Source of the DNA: JBHEBG01 sp046557915
GTDB taxonomy: Bacteria; Bacteroidota; Bacteroidia; Flavobacteriales; Flavobacteriaceae
DNA length: 64,000 nucleotides
Assembly (NCBI RefSeq): GCF_046557915.1
Contig: NZ_JBHEBG010000002.1
Location: 434,001-498,000, forward strand
Reading direction: 5' to 3'
Made by a program: the position numbers and the translations under genes. A model generated the notes under the pieces. It was not told the DNA's origin, made no database searches, and was given only the letters and a program-made list of their open reading frames with translations. Below are positions 1 through 8,250 of this stretch, one piece after another (position 1 is the stretch's first letter; every line of letters begins with the position of its first letter).

Positions 1-731
1 AGGTCGTATAAGCCTAATTCATAACCACTTAACAACACCAATAACCAAAATACATATATAGAATAGAAAAGGAATTCGAGCTTTTTTAAATAGAAGAAAA
101 TGGCTAACGTAAGTAAGGCCATAATGATACATATCCCTGCAAATATGTACATGGGCAGTGTGGCCCATGCATCTGCTTGTGAGGTATAGTTTTTGGCCAA
201 GAGATGTCCCGTTTTGGACGTATAACCAAAGTTCCATTTTGTAGGGAGTTCCATGGAAATTACCCGTTGTACTTTCAGATATAGGAAACGATCGTTAAAG
301 AGTGTTTTGGTAGCTATAGGTGTTTGTGATAGGCCTCCTATTAACTGAACCTCCTGGCTATCCTGAAATTGTCCTACAGTTTTTTCAACAATTTTATTGT
401 TCTCGGTATAAAAAACGGAGGCAAAACCAAAATTGGAGAACTGAAGATACCAAAGACTGTCTTTTTTTAAGTGGTTATGTGCATCCTTAAAATCTAATCG
501 CACCCAATAGGTATCTCTAGGATGGGTCTTGTCCTTCAAAGTGGTAGCACTCTTAAATAAAGAATCGGATCGCAATAGCGTATTAATAGAAAGGGTATCG
601 CTTTTGCTCTTATAAACGGTAAAGGGAATGGCAGTGTCTTTAACCTCCAAGGGGCCTTGGGCACTGGCCATAAAAACTGTGGTTATGACCAAAAATAAAA
701 GTAAGGGTATATTCTTTAAATAGGGAGACAT
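1..731 (-). CDS. 7TMR-DISM receptor-type membrane protein (partial, cut by window edge)
   Basis: An open frame runs from ATG at 731 to the window start (243 full codons), so the C-terminus is missing. Residues 1-24 form a signal peptide ending ASA-QG. Residues about 30-180 resemble the 7TMR-DISMED2 extracellular sensor domain (for example TYWVRLDF near 74-81). From residue 193 a hydrophobic segment starts the seven-helix 7TMR-DISM domain, with a second helix from about 219. Proteins of this class usually end in a kinase, LytTR or other output domain, which lies outside the window. The gene starts 3 bp after the stop of the GAF/LytS gene, so the two are probably co-transcribed and work in one signalling pathway. 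Confidence 0.8.
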   Translation of the reverse strand, partial: MSPYLKNIPLLLFLVITTVFMASAQGPLEVKDTAIPFTVYKSKSDTLSINTLLRSDSLFKSATTLKDKTHPRDTYWVRLDFKDAHNHLKKDSLWYLQFSNFGFASVFYTENNKIVEKTVGQFQDSQEVQLIGGLSQTPIATKTLFNDRFLYLKVQRVISMELPTKWNFGYTSKTGHLLAKNYTSQADAWATLPMYIFAGICIIMALLTLAIFFYLKKLEFLFYSIYVFWLLVLLSGYELGLYD

Positions 732-734
732 ATC

Positions 735-1916
735 TTAAAACAAGTTAGGTAAATTTAAGGATATGGTACCATCATTTTTATCCGGATGCTTTCCAAAGGT
801 CACTTTCTTCGTTATACCATAGTTTTTTGCCTTGTTTAGCAGGCGTATTTGGTGCTGCCATTGCACAATACGCTCCCTATACTCTGGTAAATACATTGCG
901 TTTTTCTTTATTGTGGATCCATAATTGTAAGCAATATCCACACGCACATTACAATCATTTACCTCAAAGAATGCTTTTATAAGATGATTTTTAGGCTGAT
1001 GGTATATGGCATGTTCAATGATATTCTCAAATAATGTCTGAAGCACAAAGGCCGGAATTCTTGCCCCAGATTGTGCTGCCTTTTCATTAAAGTGGATCTG
1101 ATAATCGAAGCGATGGTTATAGCGCAGTTTCTGGAGTTTTAAGTATCCCTGTAACATGGCCACTTCATCCTTTAGAAATACAGTATCTTTTTCTAGATGT
1201 TTTAGGTAAAACCGAATCAGTTTGCTAAAAATTGAAAAGTAATCCAAAGCCGATTTTTTGTTTCCCGTTGTAATAAAATATTGAATGGCATTAAGGGCAT
1301 TAAAAACAAAATGGGGATTCATTTGCGACCGAAAAGCTTTTAGTTTTAGCGCTATGGCCTCTTGCTTTATTCTAAGCAAGTTTTCTTGTTCGTCTTTTAA
1401 TAATCTATCGGCGCGTATGTTTTCTAGCTTAATGGAGCAAAGTGAAGCTATGGCGCTCAATATGCGTAAATGCTGATGGGTAAAGAAATCTTTTTCTGGA
1501 TGCTCACAGTCAATTACACCATAAACCACACTGTCTGTGGCAATAGGAACCGCAATTTCCGATAACCTATTTTCATCATCAACCAGATAACGTCTGTCCT
1601 TGCTTGTATCTTTTACAATTTCGCTTTTCCCGTTTTGGGCAACATATCCTGTAATCCCCTCTCCTATCGGAATTTTCATGGGATTGACAATCTTATAGCT
1701 CTCAGGATTTTTAGTGCCAAAGGCTGCTTTTTGTATTAGAAATTCCTTTTCGTCATCCAATAAATACACCACGCAGTCTACAAAGCCCAATTTGGCAATA
1801 CAGTTTTTAACCAAATCCCACAACAAACTGTCCTCATCTTTTTTGTTTAAAATCGATTTTGAAAAATAGATCAAAACTTCTTCAAAGGTATAATCGGTCG
1901 TTGTGTGTTCTAACAT
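735..1916 (-). CDS. GAF domain + LytS-type histidine kinase, ATP-binding domain degenerate
   Basis: This is a 393-residue soluble protein. A GAF domain fills about residues 15-165 (IPIGEGITGYVAQNGK at 82-97). A His_kinase (LytS/YehU, PF06580) domain follows, with a clear H-box SQMNPHFVFNALNAI (His202) and an N-box-like FENIIEHAIYH (Asn298). The later nucleotide-binding motifs are poor: where the family has DNGxG the sequence reads AYNYGS (329-334), and the expected GxGLxNxxxRL is replaced by ERIVQWQHQIRLLNK. Nucleotide binding may therefore be weak or lost. It has no membrane segment and sits directly upstream of a 7TMR-DISM gene, suggesting a signalling partner or pseudokinase role. GAF and H-box identification is solid; loss of activity is inferred. 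Confidence 0.85.
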   Translation of the reverse strand: MLEHTTTDYTFEEVLIYFSKSILNKKDEDSLLWDLVKNCIAKLGFVDCVVYLLDDEKEFLIQKAAFGTKNPESYKIVNPMKIPIGEGITGYVAQNGKSEIVKDTSKDRRYLVDDENRLSEIAVPIATDSVVYGVIDCEHPEKDFFTHQHLRILSAIASLCSIKLENIRADRLLKDEQENLLRIKQEAIALKLKAFRSQMNPHFVFNALNAIQYFITTGNKKSALDYFSIFSKLIRFYLKHLEKDTVFLKDEVAMLQGYLKLQKLRYNHRFDYQIHFNEKAAQSGARIPAFVLQTLFENIIEHAIYHQPKNHLIKAFFEVNDCNVRVDIAYNYGSTIKKNAMYLPEYRERIVQWQHQIRLLNKAKNYGITKKVTFGKHPDKNDGTISLNLPNLF

Positions 1917-1942
1917 GATATATTTTTTTTATTTATAATTGA

Positions 1943-1984
1943 AAAACCACATTGCCGCAGAACAATACCGGTCAATGTGGTTTT
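1943..1984 (-). terminator. Hairpin terminator downstream of the 2002-2967 lipoprotein gene
   Basis: A perfect 12-bp stem, AAAACCACATTG pairing with CAATGTGGTTTT, encloses an 18-nt loop. On the minus strand the second arm ends in a T run. It separates the lipoprotein gene from the kinase gene and suggests separate transcription units. Confidence 0.75.
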
Positions 1985-2001
1985 CTACCCTACCAATTAA
2001 C

Positions 2002-2967
2002 CTAACCCAAATCTGCTAGATTCGTAATCAATATTTCTATTCTAAGAAAGGAAAGTGCTCCTACAGTTTCGTGTGCCATAACCTGAAAGACACCAGTTCT
2101 GCCATCGTCTGTCTTAAAGAAGTATCGCACTCCCGGTGTTCCTATATTTATGGCTTTTTCCTCATTATCATTGTAGGTTAGCGCGTTAAACTTACTTTTT
2201 ATGTTGTGGGCATCATAAATACCGTATTCAGAATCCAGGGCTAGTTCATAGGGAGCATCATTGGCCGGTTTAAATTTAGTACTGGATTTTTCTGTAAAGT
2301 CGGCCACCATTTCTTGTAAGAATACCGCATTGGGAGATGCCAGATTAAACCCGTCATCTTTGGTAAAACTAAAAACTGCGGCCAAAAGTTTGCCAGAATC
2401 CTTGGCTTGCGTATAGTTTACCGCTTCCACGGCTGTACCGTCTATATACAGGTAAAATGGTCTGGTTTCACTACCATCGTATGGGGTAATGCTTTCCAAA
2501 ATAACCTCAGTTTTAAGCATAGGTACTTCAACCAATGCATTTGCAAAATCCAAAGTGGCCGTATTGTTGTTCTTATCGGTAACAACGGCATTAAAACTTA
2601 TCTTATGGTCTACATCGGTATTATTAAGAATATAGTTTAGATTATAGGTATGGGCGGTACTGTTATCAACATAATCTGGATGCTGTGCATCTATAGTTTC
2701 ATATTCCGCCAATACGCCGTCGGTGATCTTGTTAATTACCAATGATTTAAAACCATCCGGAGCGGTCGCTTTTACCGCATGGGTCAAAGCTCCGTTTTCA
2801 GGGTTGTCCACAATACCAAAAAAGGTATCCGAATTGCCATTTACCAAGGTAAGGGAAGGAGGATTTTCGGTTACTACCACTTCTAAGGGAACTTCGGTTG
2901 GGGAGTCGTCCTTACTACAGCTAAGGACCAACATAAAGAGAATAAAATAAATACTACTTTTTTTCAT
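2002..2967 (-). CDS. Lipoprotein of unknown function
   Basis: This 321-residue protein has a type II signal peptide: hydrophobic residues 5-16, lipobox LVLSC, Cys17. SKDDSP follows the cysteine, resembling the charged surface-export signal of Bacteroidota lipoproteins. The rest is beta-rich, acidic and threonine/asparagine-rich, with no motif I recognise; extended segments such as HTYNLNYIL and LLAAVFSFTKDDGF suggest Ig-like or jelly-roll strands. It is followed by a strong hairpin terminator and faces a gene-poor stretch upstream, so it is probably monocistronic. It could be a surface-exposed binding protein, but function is open. Confidence 0.8.
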   Translation of the reverse strand: MKKSSIYFILFMLVLSCSKDDSPTEVPLEVVVTENPPSLTLVNGNSDTFFGIVDNPENGALTHAVKATAPDGFKSLVINKITDGVLAEYETIDAQHPDYVDNSTAHTYNLNYILNNTDVDHKISFNAVVTDKNNNTATLDFANALVEVPMLKTEVILESITPYDGSETRPFYLYIDGTAVEAVNYTQAKDSGKLLAAVFSFTKDDGFNLASPNAVFLQEMVADFTEKSSTKFKPANDAPYELALDSEYGIYDAHNIKSKFNALTYNDNEEKAINIGTPGVRYFFKTDDGRTGVFQVMAHETVGALSFLRIEILITNLADLG

Positions 2968-3341
2968 GATTTCTTGTTTTATAAAATTTGATAGGATAAA
3001 CGTACGTCGTTATAGATGGGGAAGAATGCGCGGATTGATGGATGGTACAATAGAGTTTATGGATTGCAATTTGTGAGTGGATCAATACAGTATTGGCCGC
3101 TGAAGGTTGGTAGCCTACGGGCGAAACGATCGTATTAGGAGTATTTGCATAAACAGGCAAAAGGCATTTCTACAAATTAACCCAATACAACCATCTATGC
3201 CAAAAAGGGAACCAAATGTACATTGCTCGACTAAACTTTTTAAAGTATAAATACATTTACGAGCAGTTGGGGCATATACTCTTATTTAAACAATTGAGGT
3301 ACCCCACAAAGCATTTAAAACTTTTAAACTTTAATAATCGT
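2968..3341. other. Intergenic stretch, no convincing gene
   Basis: This 374-bp stretch lies between the divergent lipoprotein gene and the small membrane-protein ORF. It has ORF-length open frames on both strands but no start signal, codon bias or recognisable motif. It presumably carries the promoters of the flanking genes; I found no clean TAnnTTTG element in it. Confidence 0.5.
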
Positions 3342-3479
3342 ATGACGACAATTATCAGTATTACCTTAATCTTGAATCTTTTTTTCTGTGGAGCTACCAT
3401 GTTATTCCTACTACACGGCATGTATTACGAAAAGATTAGAAATATCCTAAAATTTACCATGAGCAGGGAAAAACTTTAA
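3342..3479 (+). CDS. Small single-pass membrane protein (45 aa)
   Basis: From ATG 3342 the product begins MTTIISITLILNLFF, forming one hydrophobic helix (about residues 3-27), followed by a short basic tail ending MSREKL. An in-frame ATG at 3216 would add 42 residues of Lys/Tyr-rich, non-signal-like sequence, so the shorter start is preferred. It lies about 140 bp upstream of the copper-locus genes on the same strand. No family is recognised; it may be a small stress or leader-type membrane peptide, or a chance ORF. Confidence 0.4.
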   Translation: MTTIISITLILNLFFCGATMLFLLHGMYYEKIRNILKFTMSREKL

Positions 3480-3576
3480 GCGGTTTGGAAATGGTCCCAG
3501 CTATGGTTTTTTTATTGTTCTCCTAGAAAATAGCCATAAGAAGCAATAAAAGACCTGCTTGTCTTAAACCCTGACA

Positions 3577-3614
3577 TTTGTCATGTTATTTAGCAAAGGT
3601 CCCTGCTACCTTTG
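3577..3614 (+). promoter_or_regulatory. Possible -7 element TACCTTTG in front of the Cys-rich small gene
   Basis: TACCTTTG at 3607-3614 matches the Bacteroidota -7 consensus TAnnTTTG and lies only 5 nt before ATG 3620, which predicts a leaderless or near-leaderless transcript. A TTTG lies at 3577-3580, but the 26-nt spacing is longer than the usual 17-23, so the -33 part is doubtful. Confidence 0.4.
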
Positions 3615-3619
3615 TTCTC

Positions 3620-3997
3620 ATGAAAAACTATGTAGTTCTTCTCGTTGCGCTCACCATGCTGATAAGGCCCCTATGGCCAGTAGCGGAATACGTAATGAAC
3701 TATGACTACATTGTTAACGTACTCTGCGAGAACAAAGACAAGCCCCAATTGCAATGTGATGGTAAGTGTTATTTGGCCAAACAGTTGGCAAAAGCTTCCG
3801 AACATAACGAAGAAAATCCCTTTGGAGAAAAGCAATCCAAGACCGAGGTACAACACCCTGTCTTTTTTCAGTCGTTATTATCCATTCATTTTGAAGCTTC
3901 ATTTTTGCATGATTCCCAAAACAATTACAATACCACTCCCCTCTTAATTTCCTCGCTTTTTAGCACAGATATTTCCGAACCACCCGAGTTGGGCTAA
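3620..3997 (+). CDS. Small exported Cys-containing protein of the copper locus
   Basis: The product has 125 residues from ATG 3620; an in-frame ATG at 3578 lies upstream of the -7 element and is rejected. Residues 2-21 form a hydrophobic anchor or signal segment. A conserved-looking motif follows: LCEN (Cys36), LQCDGKCYL (Cys46, Cys50), then LAKQLAKA. The remainder is polar, with a hydrophobic segment near 105-115. Three closely spaced cysteines suggest metal or thiol chemistry at the membrane. It lies 95 bp upstream of the OprC-like receptor and probably belongs to the same transcription unit. Function is unknown; a copper-related role is inferred only from context. Confidence 0.65.
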   Translation: MKNYVVLLVALTMLIRPLWPVAEYVMNYDYIVNVLCENKDKPQLQCDGKCYLAKQLAKASEHNEENPFGEKQSKTEVQHPVFFQSLLSIHFEASFLHDSQNNYNTTPLLISSLFSTDISEPPELG

Positions 3998-4092
3998 TTC
4001 TATTTTTTGTACCCACTTTTCTGTAAGGATACCGTTGTATTCCGGAACGTGTGTACCCTAAAAACTTTTGAATTGGTCTAAAACAGAAACCG

Positions 4093-6162
4093 ATGAAAAC
4101 CAAATTTAAGGTTGGCTGCCGTTTTAAGAAAAAATGGTGCCTAAAAAAGAAGTCCCTTTTCTTTGTAGTATTATGCCTTGCACTACCCTACTGGTATGGG
4201 TATGGACAAGAGCTTAAGGTAGATCCTATAACCGATTCCATTCTTCCCGTACATCTCGAAGAGGTAATCGTTATTTCTTCCTTTAAAAATGTATTGGAAC
4301 ACAAATCCCATTACAAACCACTCTCTACCATAGATGAGTATTTGGAGTCCTCTAAAAAGGTGAATATGATTAAACGGGGTGCCTATGCGTGGGAACCCAT
4401 TTTAAACGATATGACCGCGGAACGGTTGTCCATCACTATTGACGGTATGCGCATTTTTGGCGCTTGTACCGATAGAATGGACCCCATAACCTCCTACGTG
4501 GATGTATCCAACCTATCCGATATACATGTGGCATGCGGTCAGCAAGGGGCCGAACATGGTGCAACCATTGGCGGTGCCATCGACATGCGTTTGGAAAAGA
4601 GCAATTTTACACCCATGGGCTGGTTAGGTTCTTTTGAAACCGGAGGCGAAACCAATAATGCCACGACTATTGTTGGCGGTGAACTAAATTATTCGGACGA
4701 ACATTTTTATTTGGACTCGGATATCATTTATCGCAAGGCCGAAAACTATGTTGCCGGAGGTGGTGAAGAGGTTGCCTTTTCGCAATTTGAAAAATATAAC
4801 CTTTCTGTAAATGCTGGCCATAAAGTGTCCGATGGTCAGCAGCTACTGGCCAGTTTTATATTTGACGAAGCCCGGGACGTTGGGTATCCGGCTTTAACCA
4901 TGGACGTATCCCTGGCCCGAGCATTCATAGGATCCGTAAGCTGGGTACAGGCAGATTTTTTGGGCGATTTTGAAAATTGGGAGACCAAAGTATATGCCAA
5001 TTCCATTACCCATGTTATGGATGATAGCAAACGCCCTGATGTGCCCATTAGAATGGACATGCCAGGATGGAGCGATACCTATGGCTACTTTTCACAGGCG
5101 AAATTGAAGTGGAATAAGCATTCTTTTTTAGTGAAGCTGGACGGTTTTTACAACCGTTCCCTTGCTGAAATGACCATGTATCCGAACAACCCCAACGAAC
5201 GGGAAATGTTTATGCTTACCTGGCCCGATGTGCGCACTTTAAATTCGGGATTCTTTGTTAAGGATGTAATCGATTTTAAAACAAGTTCCTTACAATTATC
5301 CACACGGATGGCGATACAAGCTTTTAATATAGCGGATGAATTTGGACTTAACAGTTTACGGATTTTTTATCCGGAAATGACCCAACGCCAAACTCGTTTT
5401 CTAAAAAGTGTTTCGGCACAGTACCATAAGAACCTGAAAACCATTCACTTTAAGGGCGGACTTTCTTATGGTGACCGTACCCCAACAGTATCCGAAGGTT
5501 TTGGTTTTTACCTCTTCAACAGCTTTGATAACCACAATTATATTGGTGATCCCGATCTAAAAAACGAAAAAGCCATAGAAGTCAATGCCAAGATAACCGT
5601 ACCGTTTAAAAAGTTGAGTCTTGGTCTGGAAGGCAATTACTTCCATACCATGGATTATATCATAGGGGAAGTAAATCCGAACCTGAGTGTTATGACCATT
5701 GGGGCAGACGGGGTTAAGGTTTACCAAAATTTGGACTATGCCAATTTGTACAATATCAGCTTGGATGCCGAATATACCATTACCCCCGAGCTTAGTTGGA
5801 CAGGACTTGTCTCCTATCATCGGGGTACCGATCAGGATAATCGTAACCTACCCTTCATAAGCCCCTTGGCCTACAATGCTGCCCTACAATATACCCAAAG
5901 TAGATTTTCGGGCACTTTGAGCTTAAGCGGTGCTGCGGATCAGGTGAATTTTAATCCGGTATTTGGCGAAGACCGTACCGATGCCTATACGGTACTCTCA
6001 CTGTCTTTGGGAAAGACTTTTTCTTTCAATAACGATGACGTCTACGTAAAAGCGGGTGTTGAGAATATCTTCGACACCTACTACTCTACCTATTCCGATT
6101 GGAACAATATTCCCCGCATGGGCCGTAATTTTTACATGACCGTGTCCTATGCCATTAATTAA
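4093..6162 (+). CDS. TonB-dependent outer-membrane receptor, copper type (OprC/NosA-like)
   Basis: The 689-residue protein has a long basic N-terminus and signal peptide (about 1-38), a plug domain (about 60-170) and a beta-barrel to the C-terminus, which ends in the aromatic-rich strand FYMTVSYAIN. In the plug, DGMRIFGACTDRMDP contains Cys125-xxx-Met129, and a barrel segment contains His307-x-Met309 (ITHVMDD). Pseudomonas OprC binds copper through a CxxxM and an HxM pair separated by about 176 residues; here the separation is about 178. This supports import of copper across the outer membrane, energised by TonB. A Met-rich stretch (IRMDMPGW) follows the HxM. It is followed by a Met/His-rich lipoprotein gene 28 bp downstream. 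TonB-receptor identity is certain; copper specificity rests on these residues. Confidence 0.88.
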   Translation: MKTKFKVGCRFKKKWCLKKKSLFFVVLCLALPYWYGYGQELKVDPITDSILPVHLEEVIVISSFKNVLEHKSHYKPLSTIDEYLESSKKVNMIKRGAYAWEPILNDMTAERLSITIDGMRIFGACTDRMDPITSYVDVSNLSDIHVACGQQGAEHGATIGGAIDMRLEKSNFTPMGWLGSFETGGETNNATTIVGGELNYSDEHFYLDSDIIYRKAENYVAGGGEEVAFSQFEKYNLSVNAGHKVSDGQQLLASFIFDEARDVGYPALTMDVSLARAFIGSVSWVQADFLGDFENWETKVYANSITHVMDDSKRPDVPIRMDMPGWSDTYGYFSQAKLKWNKHSFLVKLDGFYNRSLAEMTMYPNNPNEREMFMLTWPDVRTLNSGFFVKDVIDFKTSSLQLSTRMAIQAFNIADEFGLNSLRIFYPEMTQRQTRFLKSVSAQYHKNLKTIHFKGGLSYGDRTPTVSEGFGFYLFNSFDNHNYIGDPDLKNEKAIEVNAKITVPFKKLSLGLEGNYFHTMDYIIGEVNPNLSVMTIGADGVKVYQNLDYANLYNISLDAEYTITPELSWTGLVSYHRGTDQDNRNLPFISPLAYNAALQYTQSRFSGTLSLSGAADQVNFNPVFGEDRTDAYTVLSLSLGKTFSFNNDDVYVKAGVENIFDTYYSTYSDWNNIPRMGRNFYMTVSYAIN

Positions 6163-6190
6163 ATCGATAAAACAACAAAAATCAATACAA

Positions 6191-7045
6191 ATGAAAACTA
6201 TAAAAATAATACTAGCAGCATGTATCCTAGCCTTTGGCTTTAGTTCGTGCAACGATGATTCGGACGACCCAATTATTATAGACGAAAACCCGCTTGCGGA
6301 GTTCGCTATGCTTGCCACGCTTACGGCCAACAACCATAGTGTAGAGGTATATTCGGAACAGCAGCAATTTACCATAGGGTATAATGAACTCTTTCTTCGT
6401 ATTAAGGACGAGGTGACCGATAGTTACCTTACCAATGCCGATATAAGTTGGACACCAATTATGCACATGACCGAAATGATGCATTCTTGCCCAAAGTCGG
6501 CCCTTTCCAAGACCGAAGACGCAACGGTATACAAAGGATTTACGGTTTTTCAAATGCCAGGAAATACCGAAGAATATTGGGAATTGGGTTTAGAATATAC
6601 GGTTGATGGACAGACTTACAATGTTAGCGAACGTATTGAGGTAAAGGCTCCGGCCGATGGAAAGAAACGTGTAAATGTGTTTACGGGCGCTGACGATATC
6701 CGTTATGTTTTGGCCATGATGCCCCTAAATGCAGAAGTTGCAGTAAACGATTATTCGGCCTTACTCTTTAGGATGGAAAACATGATGATGTTCCCCGAGG
6801 TAGCAAATTACAAGATCAAAATAGATCCGCGTATGCCCGGTATGGGTAACCATAGTTCACCAAGTAACGAAGATCTTACCTATGATACATCTTCCAAAAC
6901 CTACACCGGTAAGTTATCCTTGACCATGACAGGCTATTGGAAAATCAACCTAAAAATTGAAAATGAAAATGGAGATGTATTAAAAGGAGAAGATGTAACC
7001 GAAGAAAACGAGAGCAGCAGTTTGTTTTTTGAAATTGAATTTTAA
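6191..7045 (+). CDS. Met/His-rich lipoprotein with two YtkA/FixH-like halves, putative copper-binding partner
   Basis: ATG 6191 gives a 284-residue lipoprotein with Cys20 (GFSSC) followed by NDDSDD, a likely surface-export signal. An in-frame ATG at 6149 lies inside the receptor gene and would bury the signal peptide. Residues 92-100 read HMTEMMHSC, 193-200 are Met-rich (FRMENMMM), and 215-222 read MPGMGNHS. The two halves each end in a strand of the type YWELGLEYTVDG or GYWKINLKIENENG, as in YtkA-like domains. The Met, His and Cys clusters suit copper binding. It is probably co-expressed with the receptor and may hand over or capture copper at the cell surface. The repeat-of-two-domains reading is inferred. 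Confidence 0.8.
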   Translation: MKTIKIILAACILAFGFSSCNDDSDDPIIIDENPLAEFAMLATLTANNHSVEVYSEQQQFTIGYNELFLRIKDEVTDSYLTNADISWTPIMHMTEMMHSCPKSALSKTEDATVYKGFTVFQMPGNTEEYWELGLEYTVDGQTYNVSERIEVKAPADGKKRVNVFTGADDIRYVLAMMPLNAEVAVNDYSALLFRMENMMMFPEVANYKIKIDPRMPGMGNHSSPSNEDLTYDTSSKTYTGKLSLTMTGYWKINLKIENENGDVLKGEDVTEENESSSLFFEIEF

Positions 7046-7076
7046 AAGTAAACTAAATTTTTATTCATTGTTTCCG

Positions 7077-7101
7077 AGGGGCCTCCTTTTAGGGGGCCTT
7101 T
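7077..7101. terminator. Hairpin terminator between convergent genes
   Basis: A 10-bp stem (7077-7086 with 7092-7101, three G-T pairs) with a 5-nt loop TTTTA lies between the convergent copper lipoprotein gene and the DUF7079 gene. The T tract on the plus strand is short, so strength is uncertain; it could work in both directions. Confidence 0.55.
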
Positions 7102-7107
7102 CCCATA

Positions 7108-7554
7108 CTATAAGCCCGCCTCCCTCCTATAGATATCTTCCACTTTTTTAAGGTATTCCTTGGAGATAGACCCAAAAAGTAAGTAAGACACTTCTAGCAC
7201 TAGCTTTTTTAGCAAGTTTCTTTTTTTCAAGGAGTTGATAATAGCTTCGGAGAGTATCTGCTGATCAAAGCCCTGCCACTCACCGGTAACCCGGAACAAA
7301 TTGTAGCGGAGTACGGGGAAGAGTTCATATTTATTGATTCTTTTTACATCGTCCAATGTATAAGGGCTATTGCGAATTATGCGTGCGGCCAGCTTAAAAT
7401 CGCGATCCTGGGGTTCTGTATCCAAATAAAAATCGGATAATATCCTCCAGATGGTTCTACGGTGTTTGTAGACATCGGCCTTGCCATTATTGGAATCTCT
7501 ATTCTCTTTTAAGTCTATCATTTTACCCAATTGCAAATTATTTCGAAGAAACAA
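7108..7554 (-). CDS. DUF7079 family protein
   Basis: The product has 148 residues, or 137 if translation begins at Met12. The pattern WRILSDFYLDTE (36-47), then SPYTLDDV, then NLFRVTGEWQGF (85-96), is what I recall of the DUF7079 family, a small soluble family often found in polymorphic-toxin immunity and orphan contexts. No signal peptide or membrane helix is present. Its start overlaps the end of the small lipoprotein gene by 17 bp, which implies co-transcription from 7720. An immunity role is possible, but no toxin gene is adjacent. Confidence 0.65.
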   Translation of the reverse strand: MFLRNNLQLGKMIDLKENRDSNNGKADVYKHRRTIWRILSDFYLDTEPQDRDFKLAARIIRNSPYTLDDVKRINKYELFPVLRYNLFRVTGEWQGFDQQILSEAIINSLKKRNLLKKLVLEVSYLLFGSISKEYLKKVEDIYRREAGL

Positions 7555-7720
7555 TGTTTAAGATAGCGTCATTAAAAACAGCTTCGTTAATAGTATCGTA
7601 AGCCGAAAGCGTGTTATTTAGGGTGGGTTCCACTATTTTTTGACCATACCTAGAAGCCGTGCAACTGCACAAATAACAGGTAGCGAAAAGGAGGTAGGTA
7701 GGTAATAAGTAGGTTTTCAT
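7538..7720 (-). CDS. Small lipoprotein (60 aa)
   Basis: The signal segment LLPTYLLFATCYLCSC ends in a usable lipobox (LCSC, Cys20), followed by about 40 polar residues. It overlaps the following DUF7079 gene by 17 bp. No family is recognised. The lipobox, with an appropriate start and a downstream overlapping gene, supports expression, but the mature part is short and composition alone cannot exclude a chance ORF. Confidence 0.5.
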   Translation of the reverse strand: MKTYLLPTYLLFATCYLCSCTASRYGQKIVEPTLNNTLSAYDTINEAVFNDAILNIVSSK

Positions 7721-7747
7721 AACTAAGATTTGAGACGCATTGTAATT

Positions 7748-7788
7748 TTGGTAATACGTGGGTTATTTTCATTACCAACCATTACCAA
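7748..7788. repeat. Inverted/direct repeat TTGGTAAT...ATTACCAA...ATTACCAA
   Basis: One TTGGTAAT (7748-7755) is followed by two copies of its reverse complement, ATTACCAA, at 7771-7778 and 7781-7788. It lies 28-68 bp upstream of the small lipoprotein start at 7720 and may be a regulator site or a hairpin in the leader. Confidence 0.4.
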
Positions 7789-7795
7789 TTGTTAG

Positions 7796-7820
7796 GACAC
7801 ATATTTTCTGAAAAAGTCAC
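7796..7820. repeat. 25-bp direct repeat, copy 1
   Basis: The 25-bp sequence beginning GACACATATTTTCTG and ending AAAAGTCAC occurs identically here and at 8461-8485, in the same orientation. The two copies flank a 640-bp segment carrying a lipoprotein gene and a gene remnant. Confidence 0.8.
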
Positions 7821-7866
7821 ATTGTATGGTAAGTTTTGAGTTATAGCTTACCTAGTATGAAGAATT

Positions 7867-8235
7867 TTAATCCACAAGAGGTGTCCTATCTGTCCGCATC
7901 CTGAAATTTAATTCCAGAGAGTCCCCTTTCTTTAAAGAAAAGGGTTCGGTAGTTATAACTTCGAGTCCGATATGTCTTGCCGAAAACTTATAGTTGCCCT
8001 CTTCCAACGAACAAATAAAACGGCCATTAGGACCAGTCCAATAAACAGAATCCCCTATTACAATAGCAGCATTGGGTAGCACGCTGTCTATGGAGGTGTC
8101 GTATACAACACCAGACACCACTATCTTTGATAAACTTCCAGACCTGAATTTTTTACTTGAATACTCTGCTGTTCTACAACTGGATATCATGCTTATTGTA
8201 AGGAACAAACCTATTAATACAAAATTAATTTTCAT
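7867..8235 (-). CDS. Lipoprotein with carboxypeptidase-regulatory-like beta-sandwich
   Basis: The product has 122 residues: signal peptide 1-19, lipobox MISSC (Cys20), then a short linker. A single domain follows, with VVSGVVYDTSIDSVLPNAAI, GRFICSLEEGNYKF and LELNFRM, the pattern of CarboxypepD_reg-like / DUF4480-type sandwich domains common in Bacteroidota surface proteins. Such domains are structural rather than catalytic. It is enclosed between two copies of a 25-bp direct repeat together with a gene remnant, so it may have been carried in by recombination. Confidence 0.7.
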   Translation of the reverse strand: MKINFVLIGLFLTISMISSCRTAEYSSKKFRSGSLSKIVVSGVVYDTSIDSVLPNAAIVIGDSVYWTGPNGRFICSLEEGNYKFSARHIGLEVITTEPFSLKKGDSLELNFRMRTDRTPLVD

Positions 8236-8250
8236 GTTTTGTTATTTGAA

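Noticed and set aside
19..237. 72-codon minus-strand ORF in the first 240 bp
   Set aside because: It is out of frame with the 7TMR-DISM frame that is open from 731 to the window start and has clear domain features.
2954..3160. 68-codon minus-strand ORF overlapping the lipoprotein start
   Set aside because: No signal peptide, start context or coding-like composition, and it overlaps the well-supported lipoprotein start in another frame.
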